From Heliorestis acidaminivorans (lineage in GTDB: Bacteria > Bacillota > Desulfitobacteriia > Heliobacteriales > Heliobacteriaceae): DNA of 64,000 nucleotides. The notes below the pieces were generated by a model. The model did no database searches, had not been told where the DNA came from, and worked only from the letters and a program-made list of their open reading frames with translations. This document shows positions 34,516 to 43,987 of the stretch, piece by piece (positions within the stretch are counted from its first letter, which is position 1; each line of letters begins with the position of its first letter). Made by a program: the position numbers and the translations under genes. Where the stretch lies: contig NZ_WBXO01000009.1 in assembly GCF_008933955.1 (NCBI RefSeq), positions 1 to 64,000 of the forward strand. Direction: 5' to 3'.

Positions 34516-35529
34516 TTGTTCCAATTCTTGAAGAAAAAATCAGTTGCTTTTGTCGCAACAGCAGTCCTTTCTACATCTTTATTGCTTACAGGGTGTGGTG
34601 ATTCGGGACAAATTGATGGCAAGCCCTCCTCAATGACTATTGGCTCTGCTTCCATCGGTGGTACCTACTATGTCTATGCTGGTGGTATGTCTCAGATTAT
34701 CGAGAGAGCCACAGGCATACCAACAGGTGTAGAAGTAACTGGTGGACCTAACCATAACATGACCTTGATACACAATGGTCAATTGGAACTAGGACTTGTT
34801 ACTATGGGACCAGCTTACGAAGCTTGGCATGGTGAAGGTGACTGGACAAATGGTGTTGAACACCGCAATGTACGAGTCATATTCCCCATGTATAACACTT
34901 ACTCTCAGTGGTGGGCTACAGAGAACTCCGGCATTACCGGTGTAAGAGATTTAGAAGGTAGAATTGTAGGTGTTGGTCCTCAAGGTGGTACGGCTGGTAC
35001 ATACCATCCTCGTATTTTAGAACTTCTTGGCATCAACGCTACGATTCGTCATGCTGGTATCAGTGACCTTGTCAGTCAACACCTTGATGGCCAGTTGCAC
35101 GTGAATAGCTTTGCGGCAGGTCTTCCTGTAGCAAGTGTTCTGGAAATGTCCAATCAACGAAAAATTGTTATGTTTGGACTCGATGGTGAAGATAGAGACA
35201 AAGTAGTAACAGAATTCCCTTATTTTACACCAGCTGTAATTCCTGCCTCCTCCTATGACTTCTTAACAGAAGACGTAGAAACTATTGGTATCTGGAATAT
35301 GGCCGTAGCTCATAAAGAGCTTGACGATGACCTAGTCTATGATATTGTCAAAGCTATTTTTGACAATCGCACTACTTTAGAACAAGTACATAGTTCTGCC
35401 TCCGAAACTTTGATGGAGAACATTGATAAGAATACGTGGATGTGGATGCATCCTGGCGCTATTCGCTTCTTTGAAGAGCAAGGCATTGAACTTCACCCCG
35501 ATGTTTATCCACCAGAGTACGTAAGATAA
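34516..35529 (+). CDS. TAXI-family TRAP transporter solute-binding lipoprotein
   Basis: This 337-residue extracytoplasmic binding protein has a TTG start at 34516 after TGGAGG. Its signal with lipobox (STSLLLTGCGDS) gives a lipid-anchored mature protein. The TAXI motif is visible in GSASIGGTYYVYAGGMSQII, along with VGVGPQGGTAGTYHPRILELLG. TAXI proteins bind small organic acids such as glutamate or 2-oxoglutarate; the ligand here is unknown. The fused permease gene follows, separated by a hairpin. Confidence 0.92.
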   Translation: MFQFLKKKSVAFVATAVLSTSLLLTGCGDSGQIDGKPSSMTIGSASIGGTYYVYAGGMSQIIERATGIPTGVEVTGGPNHNMTLIHNGQLELGLVTMGPAYEAWHGEGDWTNGVEHRNVRVIFPMYNTYSQWWATENSGITGVRDLEGRIVGVGPQGGTAGTYHPRILELLGINATIRHAGISDLVSQHLDGQLHVNSFAAGLPVASVLEMSNQRKIVMFGLDGEDRDKVVTEFPYFTPAVIPASSYDFLTEDVETIGIWNMAVAHKELDDDLVYDIVKAIFDNRTTLEQVHSSASETLMENIDKNTWMWMHPGAIRFFEEQGIELHPDVYPPEYVR

Positions 35530-35556
35530 AAAGCGTCATAATAAAAGCCTATCTTT

Positions 35557-35587
35557 TGGAGATGTTTCACCAAGTGAGGCATCTCCA
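35557..35587 (+). other. Intercistronic hairpin in the TRAP operon
   Basis: TGGAGATG (35557-35564) pairs with CATCTCCA (35580-35587), with an inner TCAC/GTGA stem. Only a weak T stretch follows. Such a hairpin can stop part of the transcripts or protect the upstream mRNA, giving more binding protein than permease. Confidence 0.65.
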
Positions 35588-35633
35588 TACTTTTGCCTCC
35601 CCATAAGTAAAAGCCTTTAAGAAAGGGGTCCGC

Positions 35634-37667
35634 ATGACAGAAGAAAAGAACAAAAAGACAAGTATAGAAGAGGAAGAAACGAAGAATATGGCCTCTGCGG
35701 AACAGAAAGAGAAGGCAAAAATCAACTTTGACGTTGATGATGAGATAGAACTAAAGGCACAACGGAAGCCTGAAGGTTGGCTTGGTAAAGTAATTGCCTT
35801 GATGGCCGCTTTAACAGCTCTTTTTCATATTGCCAGTCTTGTCTTTTATCCACTAGACCCTTGGGTCTTTCGCACTATTCACGTAGTGACCTTATCAGTA
35901 CTTGGCTTTTTATTATTACCAGGCTGGACTAAAGCTTGCAAAACAAACCCCCATTGGTCTGATTGGCTTCTAGCTGGTGCGACTATTGTCGTTGGTCTTT
36001 ACATTATTATGAACCATAAAGTCCTCATGTTTCGCATGGGTGTTATGCCTACCGATATGGACTTCTATGTTGCTTTAGCTGGAACTATTTTAGTACTAGA
36101 GATTGCTCGACGAGCTAGTGGTTGGGCTTTACCGATCTTAAGCATGGTTTTTATTGCTTATGCTTTTCTAGGTCCTTACTTGCCGGGTATTCTTGAACAC
36201 AGAGGTTACTCTCCAGAGCGATTCTTTACCTACATTTATGGACTTGATGGGATCTTTAGCGTACCGATCAGCATCTCTTCCAAATACATTATATTATTTA
36301 TTATTTTCAGCTCCTTTTTAACTGTTTCTGGAGTTGGTAAATATTTTGTTCAGTGGGCTTTTTCTGTAAGTGGTCATTTACGCGGTGGTCCAGCTAAAGT
36401 TGCTATTTTAGCGAGTGCTTTAATGGGCACTATGAATGGTACTTCTGCTGGTAACGCTGTTGCTACAGGCAGTTTGACCATTCCCCTGATGAAAAGAGTA
36501 GGCTATAGCCCTCGTTTTTCAGCGGCTACGGAAGCAGTAGCTTCTACTGGTGGGCAAATTATGCCTCCCATTATGGGCGCTGGTGTATTTATTATGGCTG
36601 AAATGACGGGAATTCCCTATCAAACTTTGATGATAGCTGGGATTATTCCGGCTCTGCTTTACTTTGCTTCGACTTACTTTATGGTAGACAAAGAGGCGAG
36701 TAAGCTAGGTCTTTACGGTGTACCACGAGATCAGCTACCGGCAATCGGTGAAGTGATGAAGCGTTCTTATATGTTTTTCCCTGTCTTAATCCTTTTTGGT
36801 ATGCTTATGATGGGGCAATCAGTAATTAAGTCAGGCTTCTATGCTATTCTTGCCGCTTTGGCCATTAGCTGGTTAAACAAAGATTCGCGTATGGGTTTTG
36901 CTAAGACCTTCCGAGCTCTAGAGATGGGAGCTAAAGGTACAATTCAGCTAATGGCTGTTTGTGCCGCCGCTGGTATTATCATGGGCGTCATCGCTTTAAC
37001 TGGTATTGGCTTGAAGTTTTCTTCTCTGCTGTTGGGTATTGCTGGGACAAGCCAGTTCTTAGCGCTGTTCTTCGCCATGCTTATTGCTATCGTTTTAGGT
37101 ATGGGCATGCCTACAACAGCCGCTTATGCTGTTGCCGCTTCTGTTGTAGCTCCAGGCTTAATTCAGATGGGTATTCAACCCTTGCTGGCACACTTCTTCG
37201 TTTTCTACTTCGCTTGCGTTTCAGCGATTACACCTCCAGTAGAGCTAGCTTCTTACGCCGCATCAGCTATTAGTGGCTCTGATCCCATGAAAACAGGCTA
37301 TACTTCTTTCCGCTTAGGTATTGCCGCTTACATTGTTCCTTTCATGTTCTTCTATGCTCCAGAAATATTGATGAATAAGGAACTAATGGAGCTCTTCGGT
37401 TATACTTATGTAGACGTTGCGCTTAGAGCGGCTACTGCTATGCTCGGGATTTTTGCTCTTTCCTCAGCTATTCAAGGCTGGTACTTTGGCTCGGTATCAC
37501 CTTGGAAAAGAGTATTACTTTTTGCCGCCGCTCTACTACTAGTAACTCACCATACTTGGCTTGATATCATCGGCTTTACTATCTTAGGTGCTTTGTTGGC
37601 TCTTGGTTATATGAATAAAAAAGGAGATCATAAACCGGATAAACCGGCAGTTCCAACGGGCACATAA
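35634..37667 (+). CDS. TRAP transporter fused permease (4TM-12TM)
   Basis: This 677-residue membrane protein combines the small (DctQ-like) and large (DctM-like) TRAP subunits, as is usual with TAXI binding proteins. After a polar cytoplasmic N-terminus of about 60 residues come the first four helices, then about twelve more. Typical large-subunit motifs are GTMNGTSAGNAVATGSLTIP, ASTGGQIMPPIMGAGVFIMA and GMGMPTTAAYAVAASVVAP. It uses an ion gradient to import the ligand of the preceding lipoprotein. GAAAGGGGTCC precedes the ATG at 35634. Confidence 0.94.
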   Translation: MTEEKNKKTSIEEEETKNMASAEQKEKAKINFDVDDEIELKAQRKPEGWLGKVIALMAALTALFHIASLVFYPLDPWVFRTIHVVTLSVLGFLLLPGWTKACKTNPHWSDWLLAGATIVVGLYIIMNHKVLMFRMGVMPTDMDFYVALAGTILVLEIARRASGWALPILSMVFIAYAFLGPYLPGILEHRGYSPERFFTYIYGLDGIFSVPISISSKYIILFIIFSSFLTVSGVGKYFVQWAFSVSGHLRGGPAKVAILASALMGTMNGTSAGNAVATGSLTIPLMKRVGYSPRFSAATEAVASTGGQIMPPIMGAGVFIMAEMTGIPYQTLMIAGIIPALLYFASTYFMVDKEASKLGLYGVPRDQLPAIGEVMKRSYMFFPVLILFGMLMMGQSVIKSGFYAILAALAISWLNKDSRMGFAKTFRALEMGAKGTIQLMAVCAAAGIIMGVIALTGIGLKFSSLLLGIAGTSQFLALFFAMLIAIVLGMGMPTTAAYAVAASVVAPGLIQMGIQPLLAHFFVFYFACVSAITPPVELASYAASAISGSDPMKTGYTSFRLGIAAYIVPFMFFYAPEILMNKELMELFGYTYVDVALRAATAMLGIFALSSAIQGWYFGSVSPWKRVLLFAAALLLVTHHTWLDIIGFTILGALLALGYMNKKGDHKPDKPAVPTGT

Positions 37668-37700
37668 GATGCTTTTTACTCAGTTCAATTATTTCATACA

Positions 37701-37750
37701 AAAAAGAGAAGGGGTTATAGGCTTAGGCCTTTCACCTCTTCTCTTTTTTT
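37701..37750. terminator. Terminator after the TRAP operon
   Basis: AGAGAAG (37705-37711) pairs with CTTCTCT (37738-37744) within a larger stem, with A- and T-runs on either side. It probably serves both the TRAP operon and the converging telA gene. Confidence 0.75.
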
Positions 37751-37839
37751 GTTATCTACTTATGTGCTAAAAAAGGCGCTATCTCTAGCTTATATATTCT
37801 CCTTTGAACGCTGTAATCGCCAGCAAAGTAGCTAATTGC

Positions 37840-38970
37840 CTAGTCTCTTAGCGAAAGAAGTTTTTGCTTCAGTTCTTGCTCCATTTGTGCTAGCTCTCGC
37901 TCTACTTCAAGTCGCTGTCTGCGGCCTTCTTGTTGAATTTGCAGTGTTTCATCGAGGGTAGCCATTAAATGCTCTTGTGTCTTTTTCAATGTATCAAGAT
38001 CAACTAGCCCTCTTTCATTTTCTCGAGCAACACCAGTGCTGTTAGTGCGCAACATTTCAGCGTTACGAAGAAGAAGCTCGTTCGTTGTGTCGGTAACTTG
38101 ACGCTGTGCTTCTAAAGCTTTCTGTTGGCGATAGAGAGAAAGAGTTAAGACAAGTTGATTTTTCCATAAAGGGATGGTCGTCAAAATAGAAGATTGAATT
38201 TTTTCGATTAATACTTGGTTGTTATTCTGAATCAAGCGTACTTGTGGTGCTGTTTGCATCGTAATAGTGCGACTTAATAGTAGATCATGGATTTTCTTTT
38301 CTAAACGGTCAGCAAACTGTATGAGGTCATTCAGTTCTTGTACAGCATGGCCGTCGCTACTTTTACTAACTTTACTTTGCATTTGAGGAATAGTCTTTTG
38401 GCGAAGTTCATCTAACTTATAGCGAGCACCTGCTATGTGAACGTTCAAGGATTGAAAATATTCTTTGTTTTTTTGAAAAAGATTTTCCAACAAGGTAAGA
38501 TCCCTAAAAAGCTCTAGTCGTCTTTTATCTAGAAGATCAGTAATTTGGTCTACTTCCTGACCGACTTTTTGGTAACTAGCCATTAGTTTTTCGCCTGATT
38601 TTACGGCTGAGCCGAAGAAGGGCAGTTTAGATAAGAAGCCTTTTGGTTTATCAAGTTGCTCAGGCTCTATGCCTTTTAGTTTTATCATTAGATCGCTGAT
38701 TATTTCTCCTACAGGGCCAGTGTCTTTAGTACGTATATGATCTAAGATAGTGTCAGAAAAACGCGATAGATCTGATTGCACAGGTAGGCCATATTGTAAT
38801 AAACTATGAGGCTCTTCAGGGTTAATCGAATTAGATAGTTTCTGAGCTTGAGCTCTTTGCTCAGCAGGTAAGGAGTCCAAAGCAACAATTTCTAAAGGGG
38901 GCTTAGGACGATGAGTTTCTTCTTCTGTTAGAAGAGAAAAGCCTTCTTGCGTTAATTCTTCTCGTTTCAT
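37840..38970 (-). CDS. TelA-family toxic-anion-resistance-like protein
   Basis: This 376-residue soluble helical protein of the TelA/KlaA/YaaN family matches over its length: LMIKLKGIEPEQLDKPKGFL, the long coiled-coil region DQITDLLDKRRLELFRDL, LNVHIAGARYKLDEL, IPLWKNQLVLTLSLYRQ and a C-terminal coiled coil. The family is named for tellurite resistance, but its biochemical activity is unclear; it is often paired with XpaC in Firmicutes, as here. The two genes are about 30 bases apart in one operon. Confidence 0.88.
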   Translation of the reverse strand: MKREELTQEGFSLLTEEETHRPKPPLEIVALDSLPAEQRAQAQKLSNSINPEEPHSLLQYGLPVQSDLSRFSDTILDHIRTKDTGPVGEIISDLMIKLKGIEPEQLDKPKGFLSKLPFFGSAVKSGEKLMASYQKVGQEVDQITDLLDKRRLELFRDLTLLENLFQKNKEYFQSLNVHIAGARYKLDELRQKTIPQMQSKVSKSSDGHAVQELNDLIQFADRLEKKIHDLLLSRTITMQTAPQVRLIQNNNQVLIEKIQSSILTTIPLWKNQLVLTLSLYRQQKALEAQRQVTDTTNELLLRNAEMLRTNSTGVARENERGLVDLDTLKKTQEHLMATLDETLQIQQEGRRQRLEVERELAQMEQELKQKLLSLRD

Positions 38971-39001
38971 ATCTCCTAACTCCTTTCACTTAGCTGACTC
39001 G

Positions 39002-39637
39002 TTATGGTTTCTTCTGATTTTTTTGATCCATTGACTTTTTGAAGACTTCGAGCTCTACGTCTAGATCAAGCACATCATTAGATAAGATTTGAGCCAATTC
39101 TTTTTCGTAGGCCACTTTTAACTGATCGAGAGTAGCTTCTGTTTTCTTGAGAGCTCCTCGGATCTCAGCATCGTGAACAGGTTTGGACGATAAGTAAACA
39201 TATTTCTCTAAGATGGTGATGGTACTGTCTAGATAATGGGAAAAGAAAGTGCGAGCTAACTTTACCCGCTTCGGATCTTTGTGAAGAACATCAAGGATTT
39301 CACAGCCTAGTCGGTGAATCTGACCTACTTTACGGCGTATGAACCATCCTTTGACCTTACCGCGAAGTCGATCAATTTGCCGCAGTTTTTGCTGTCCTTC
39401 ACGCAAAGTTTGTTGCACATAATTAGTATCAAGGCCATAGGGACTTAGAGAATTGTCCGGTAAAGCTTTATGGGCCGATGCTCCTAAGGCGTAGGCAGTA
39501 CCTCCATAAACTAAGAAACCTATAAGTAAAGACAAGAAAAAGCCTAGCTCGTAAGCGGCCATAGAAAAAATAAAGCCGGCTAAACCAAAAGTGCCGGATA
39601 CTAGTTGCTTGAAAAATAGGAGAAGCTTATCTCTCAT
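39002..39637 (-). CDS. xpaC: XpaC-like membrane protein (BCIP-hydrolysis family)
   Basis: This 211-residue protein has a hydrophobic N-terminus with two membrane segments (VSGTFGLAGFIFSMAAY and LGFFLSLLIGFLVYGG), followed by a helical cytoplasmic domain. That domain includes IHRLGCEILDVL and KRVKLARTFFSHYLDSTITI, typical of XpaC. It is the first gene of the xpaC-telA operon; AATGGAGATGAAAT lies before the ATG. The family's link to bromo-chloro-indolyl phosphate hydrolysis is historical; a membrane-stress role is a guess from the pairing. Confidence 0.82.
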   Translation of the reverse strand: MRDKLLLFFKQLVSGTFGLAGFIFSMAAYELGFFLSLLIGFLVYGGTAYALGASAHKALPDNSLSPYGLDTNYVQQTLREGQQKLRQIDRLRGKVKGWFIRRKVGQIHRLGCEILDVLHKDPKRVKLARTFFSHYLDSTITILEKYVYLSSKPVHDAEIRGALKKTEATLDQLKVAYEKELAQILSNDVLDLDVELEVFKKSMDQKNQKKP

Positions 39638-39839
39638 TATTTCATCTCCATTGCCCTATTCTAGATCTTATTATAACAACAGGAGAAGGATAGAAAAAGA
39701 GCAGATGAAGACAAAAGAGATTGTGAGCACGAAAGGATTTTCTAGTGATTGGGTAGAATAAGAGAAAAAGCAAATGGTTAAATATGGATGGGCATTCGAT
39801 TAACATAGCAGTTATTTCAAGAAAAGGCTGGTAGCTATC

Positions 39840-40232
39840 ATGGAAAAAATCATTGTGGAATCTATAACAAAAGAGTTCGATCCTTATCTGATAGCACTAT
39901 TTGGTTCTGCCGCAAGAGGTGAGCTAGGAGAAGATAGTGATATTGATATTGCCTTTTTGACAGAAAAAAAAATAGATTCCTATCAAGTATTCTTGCTAGC
40001 CCAGACTATGGGCGAGCAATTGCGGCGTCCTGTCGACTTGATCAACTTAGACGAAGTTTCTACTGTTTTTCAAAGTCAGATTGTAAGTACCTATCGTTTA
40101 CTATATTGTAGTGATCAAAAAAAACGTAAGCTTTTTGAAATTTTAGTATTGAAGAAGTATGCAAAACTTAATGAAGAGCGACAGATTGTATTAGATAGAA
40201 TTGCCAGAGAGGGGACTATATATGGTAAGTGA
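39840..40232 (+). CDS. mntA: MntA-type nucleotidyltransferase antitoxin
   Basis: This 130-residue minimal nucleotidyltransferase has the GSx10DxD motif in FGSAARGELGEDSDID. In the MntA/HepT (type VII) toxin-antitoxin system this enzyme AMPylates HepT at a tyrosine and so neutralises it. The following gene is HepT and overlaps it by 11 bases. The C-terminus carries basic residues after the catalytic domain. No phage or IS signature is next to the pair. Confidence 0.9.
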   Translation: MEKIIVESITKEFDPYLIALFGSAARGELGEDSDIDIAFLTEKKIDSYQVFLLAQTMGEQLRRPVDLINLDEVSTVFQSQIVSTYRLLYCSDQKKRKLFEILVLKKYAKLNEERQIVLDRIAREGTIYGK

Positions 40233-40638
40233 TGTTATTTTGAATAAGGTGCAAGTGATTGAACGTTGTATGAACAGAATCAATGAAGTTTACGATAACA
40301 ATCCTGATAACTTACAAGACTTAACCAAACAAGACTCTATTGTATTAAATCTTCAGCGTCTTTGTGAAGCTTCTATAGATCTAGCTATGCATATTGTCTC
40401 GGAACGCAAATTAGGTATTCCTCAGAGTAGTAGGGATGCTTTTGATATGTTAGAGAAAGTAGGAATTATTGAAGCTTCGATGGCGAAAAATCTTAAAGCT
40501 ATGGTAGGCTTTCGGAATATTGCTGTTCATGATTACCAGAGTCTTGACCTTATAGTTATTCAAAAAATTATTGAAGCTCAGCTTGATGAGATCAAAGCGT
40601 TTAGCAAGAAAGTGGTAGCCCTAGCTTTTGACAATTAG
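40222..40638 (+). CDS. hepT: HepT-type ribonuclease toxin
   Basis: About 139 residues; the start at ATG 40222 follows GAGAGGGG and lies inside mntA. It is a helical HEPN-fold protein with the catalytic Rx4HxY-type motif RNIAVHDY near the C-terminus. HepT cleaves RNA (in some cases tRNA ends) unless AMPylated on the motif tyrosine by MntA. An upstream in-frame extension to 40201 is possible but has no ribosome site. Confidence 0.9.
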   Translation: MVSDVILNKVQVIERCMNRINEVYDNNPDNLQDLTKQDSIVLNLQRLCEASIDLAMHIVSERKLGIPQSSRDAFDMLEKVGIIEASMAKNLKAMVGFRNIAVHDYQSLDLIVIQKIIEAQLDEIKAFSKKVVALAFDN

Positions 40639-40699
40639 AAACTCTAAGCTTGCTTAGAACAGGGCTACCACAAAAGGAATAGTTTTTCTAACAGTCTTC

Positions 40700-42280
40700 T
40701 TAACGCGTCAAAATCTTCTCGGCCTCTTCTTTATCCACTTCCATGATATAAGGAATACCACTTATCTTAGCCGCTTTTGGTGTTAGGGCGGCAATGTCGT
40801 CGCGACTTACATAATCGAGGCTGAATTTTCTTAAGCCACAGAGGAATTGTTGCATACCCTGCTTTAATTTCTGATAGTAGGAGTACATACCTATAGCTCC
40901 TGGTGGTAATTTGTCGAAGTCCTTACCAAACCGTTGTTGTAATTCTGTAGCATAGATAAAGACTTCTTCTACTGTTTGACCGTAGGTGCTGTAGGCTTTA
41001 ATTTCTTTACCTGCTTTGAGGGCATCGTAAATATTTTGTCCTACGAAGGATGCGATAACAGCAGGGCGAGAGAGACCAATCATTTTCGTGTAAGGAGCGC
41101 CTAGAGCAAGTCCTTTTAGGATCATATCTTCAGAGCTAAAGCCACCAGCAAAAGCAATAGCTGGCACATACTTGCCCATCATTTTAAGCTTGTGAGCGTA
41201 TTGATAAGTGAGGGAGTGGATTTCTACTACAGGAATGCCCCATTCATTCATCATGCGCCAGGGGCTCATGCCTGTACCACCACCAGCTCCATCAATAGTT
41301 AGTAGATCAAGTTTAGCATCAGAAGCAAAGCGGATGGCACGAGCTAGATCTGCGGGGCGGTAAGCGCCTGTTTTTAAGAAAATATACTGAGCACCAGCTT
41401 GGCGCAATTCTTCTACTCGGCGATGGAAGCTTTCTTCTGTTACCATGCCAACTCGAGAATGTCTCTCGAACTCTTTAAAAGCACCTTTTTTGTAGGCTTT
41501 CTGAACATCTGGGTCTTCGGGATCAGGCAAAACAACATAGCCACGAGACTTTAATTGTAAAGCTCTCTCTAAAGAGTTTAGCTTCACTTCACCACCAATG
41601 TTCTTAGCGCCTTGTCCCCACTTAAGCTCCACTGTAGTTACGCCAAGCTTCTCAATGGCGTACTCTTGCACGCCTAGCTTGGTATCTTCTACATTGGCCT
41701 GTACGGCGATAAAGCCTTTGCCTTCATCATAATCTAGAAAATCTCGAATGCGCCTTTCTAGATCAGGCGAACGTACCACGCGACCATTTTTTACTTCTAA
41801 CTCAGGGTCCATACCACAGACATTCTCGCCAATAACGATGCCTGTACCTGTAATAGCCGCTCCTGTAGCCATGCCAGCCCAGAAGTCAGCGGCGATCTTG
41901 GTAGAACCCATGCCGGCAACTACAAGAGGCATATCTAAGCTAATCTTGTTCAGTGTTGCACCGATAGATGTACTAGTAGAGACGTTAGGGAAAATGGCCT
42001 GATCACTATCTTCGGGAATTCCCCAAGCGCCTACTGCTGTCCCCATCACATTAAAGTGGGAATAATCAATGGGATAAACTTTCTCAGAACCAGCTGTTAT
42101 AGCACCAAAAGGCTGAGGATAAAGAACTTCTTTGCCTCGATAAGCCGCTTTGGCTACTTCACAAAGACCAGGGCACTCTCTGGAACAGGTAGCGCAGAGA
42201 CCGCTGATCGTAGTAATTGAATTAGGTGTTCTGTTTCGTGCGAGAATAGCTTCTGAACGATTGGGGCGGCTAAAAGTCAT
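40700..42280 (-). CDS. FMN-binding glutamate-synthase-like protein
   Basis: This 526-residue protein matches the FMN/synthase domain of glutamate synthase. The cysteine motif GLCATCSRECPGLCE near the N-terminus could hold an iron-sulfur cluster. The TIM barrel has VVAGMGSTKI, VELKWGQGAKNIGGEVKL, LLTIDGAGGGTGMSPWRMMN and AFAGGFSSEDMILKGLALGA. There is no glutaminase domain. Archaeal-type and clostridial stand-alone versions exist whose true reaction is uncertain, so I do not call it GltB. It is transcribed alone. Confidence 0.85.
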   Translation of the reverse strand: MTFSRPNRSEAILARNRTPNSITTISGLCATCSRECPGLCEVAKAAYRGKEVLYPQPFGAITAGSEKVYPIDYSHFNVMGTAVGAWGIPEDSDQAIFPNVSTSTSIGATLNKISLDMPLVVAGMGSTKIAADFWAGMATGAAITGTGIVIGENVCGMDPELEVKNGRVVRSPDLERRIRDFLDYDEGKGFIAVQANVEDTKLGVQEYAIEKLGVTTVELKWGQGAKNIGGEVKLNSLERALQLKSRGYVVLPDPEDPDVQKAYKKGAFKEFERHSRVGMVTEESFHRRVEELRQAGAQYIFLKTGAYRPADLARAIRFASDAKLDLLTIDGAGGGTGMSPWRMMNEWGIPVVEIHSLTYQYAHKLKMMGKYVPAIAFAGGFSSEDMILKGLALGAPYTKMIGLSRPAVIASFVGQNIYDALKAGKEIKAYSTYGQTVEEVFIYATELQQRFGKDFDKLPPGAIGMYSYYQKLKQGMQQFLCGLRKFSLDYVSRDDIAALTPKAAKISGIPYIMEVDKEEAEKILTR

Positions 42281-42423
42281 AAAGCATTACATCCCCCTTA
42301 ATTAAGTAATGACCATAAAAGGTATGTCAACTAGAAGTATTCTCATCTCTATCTCGAAATATTTTGTGAAATAGAGCAGGGAAAAGCGTTTTTCTGGCGA
42401 AAAAATCAGGCTGGAGGTGTAAG

Positions 42424-42753
42424 TTGTTGAAACAGTGGATGCCGAAAATATTAAAAGCAATTGGAATAGTAGTTCTTTTGTGGGGGTTTTACGCTGGTTT
42501 CCAAGTCCTCGGTACGCTTGATGAAGTGAAAGCTGAATTAGGGATTACTGAAGAAGTTATGATGGAAGCTAGTGCTAGAGGAGAAGAAGCGGTTGCGGAA
42601 CTAGAGGCTCTAATTGATGACGACGAAGCTTTGCGCGAACTAGCTACCTTAATGTGGTTTTATATCATGGCTGGCGTTATGGGCTTTGTTTTATTTTTTG
42701 GCGGTGCTTACCTTTTACAAAAAGCTTGGGATGAACCGGAAGGAACTGCTTAA
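42424..42753 (+). CDS. Small membrane protein, two TM segments, unknown
   Basis: This 109-residue protein has a TTG start at 42424 behind TGGAGGTG. TM1 is about residues 9-27 (ILKAIGIVVLLWGFYAGF). An acidic helical loop (ARGEEAVAELEALIDDDEAL) and TM2 (about 75-97, MAGVMGFVLFFGGAYLL) follow. It has its own terminator. No family is recognised. Confidence 0.65.
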   Translation: MLKQWMPKILKAIGIVVLLWGFYAGFQVLGTLDEVKAELGITEEVMMEASARGEEAVAELEALIDDDEALRELATLMWFYIMAGVMGFVLFFGGAYLLQKAWDEPEGTA

Positions 42754-42796
42754 CTTGCAAAGATCATTTACCGGGCTTAACAATTTTTAACCAATG

Positions 42797-42833
42797 AAGA
42801 CCTTTTTCCTTAGAGAAGAAGGTCTTTGTTTTT
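42797..42833 (+). terminator. Terminator after the small membrane protein gene
   Basis: AAGACCTT (42797-42804) pairs with AAGGTCTT (42819-42826), followed by GTTTTT. Confidence 0.7.
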
Positions 42834-42895
42834 ATGGAGAAAATTAACCATCTGTCAGAAGTATAGGTAAACAAAGTAATCAAAAAAATAGACTT

Positions 42896-43840
42896 ATGAA
42901 AAAGATTGTGGTAATAAGTCTAGTGATGTTACTAGCACTAGCTTCTCTTATCTATTGGGAAAGACCCTATCTAGGCAATGAGCCCATAAACGAAAGAGAA
43001 TGGAATGTAGAAAGAGTAATTGCCGATCAAGAGACGATAGCAAATGTCTATATCGTCTTTCTAAACGGACTAGGTTGCTATTCTGATGGCAGTCGCTTTA
43101 ACAATATGGGTTTTCATGAGATTCGCAAAGCCTTAACGAAAGTTGGCTATAACCTCTATGATGATCGTTTTTTACAGTATAGCTATCTAGGAGGGGAGAT
43201 ACGTAAAGGCATCTGGCATCCTAGAAAATACTCACCAAGAGATACAGGTCAACCTATGCAAGTAAGTGTACAAGCCTTAGAGTCCATGATTGAAGAATTT
43301 ACGCTTTTACATGAAGAGGCTCAATTTTTGCTGGTCGGTCACAGTCTAGGCGGTAGAATTGCCCTTGATTTTGTAAGTAGAACTAATCATGAGAATAGGG
43401 AAAGAATAAAAGGTGTTGTAACACTCAATTCTCCTTTGCTCGGTTCTTCAGCTCGACTTCCAGAGCCGCTAATGCGTCTTCTGGAGTATAGTGGCCATGT
43501 TTTCTCGGCACCAGTTGTTAAACAGCTGATCTGGGAGTACAGTGCTTCACCAGACTTTATAGATACAAAGCGTCAGATGATTGAAGCCTTACAAGAAGAA
43601 GGTTTGCGTGTAGCTACTTTTTCTGCAGAAAGTGATCTAATTGTCCCTGCTTTTACATCCTTTATCGTTGATGAACAGGGTAAGCCTATAGCTGATGGTA
43701 AGGTCATCGAGGGTGGTCGATTGTTTCATCGCGATTTGTCAGGTCATATGTTCATTCTAAGTCGTCAAGAAGTTCAGCAATATATCCTTTCCCTACTAAC
43801 AGAAAGAGAAAGTATAGTAGCTACAGAACCACAATCGTAA
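42896..43840 (+). CDS. Alpha/beta-hydrolase, membrane-anchored or secreted
   Basis: This 314-residue protein starts MKKIVVISLVMLLALASLIY, a signal or anchor helix. The alpha/beta-hydrolase core has the nucleophile elbow GHSLGG (Ser at the centre), an early IVFLNGLGCYSDG loop for the oxyanion hole, a likely acid Asp in AESDLIVPAF and a late His in DLSGHMFIL. It is probably an esterase or lipase acting outside the membrane. It has no operon partners; the substrate is unknown. Confidence 0.82.
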   Translation: MKKIVVISLVMLLALASLIYWERPYLGNEPINEREWNVERVIADQETIANVYIVFLNGLGCYSDGSRFNNMGFHEIRKALTKVGYNLYDDRFLQYSYLGGEIRKGIWHPRKYSPRDTGQPMQVSVQALESMIEEFTLLHEEAQFLLVGHSLGGRIALDFVSRTNHENRERIKGVVTLNSPLLGSSARLPEPLMRLLEYSGHVFSAPVVKQLIWEYSASPDFIDTKRQMIEALQEEGLRVATFSAESDLIVPAFTSFIVDEQGKPIADGKVIEGGRLFHRDLSGHMFILSRQEVQQYILSLLTERESIVATEPQS

Positions 43841-43987
43841 AACCTACTACGATCAAGATGATAAAAAACTGGGTCAATAGAGATTTTCCCTAATTAAGGC
43901 AGGACTTCAAAAGCATAAGGTAGAAAAAACCATGGAACTCCAATTCTGGTAGTAGACAAGTAGTGAGTAAGAGTAGGAGGGGTAGAC

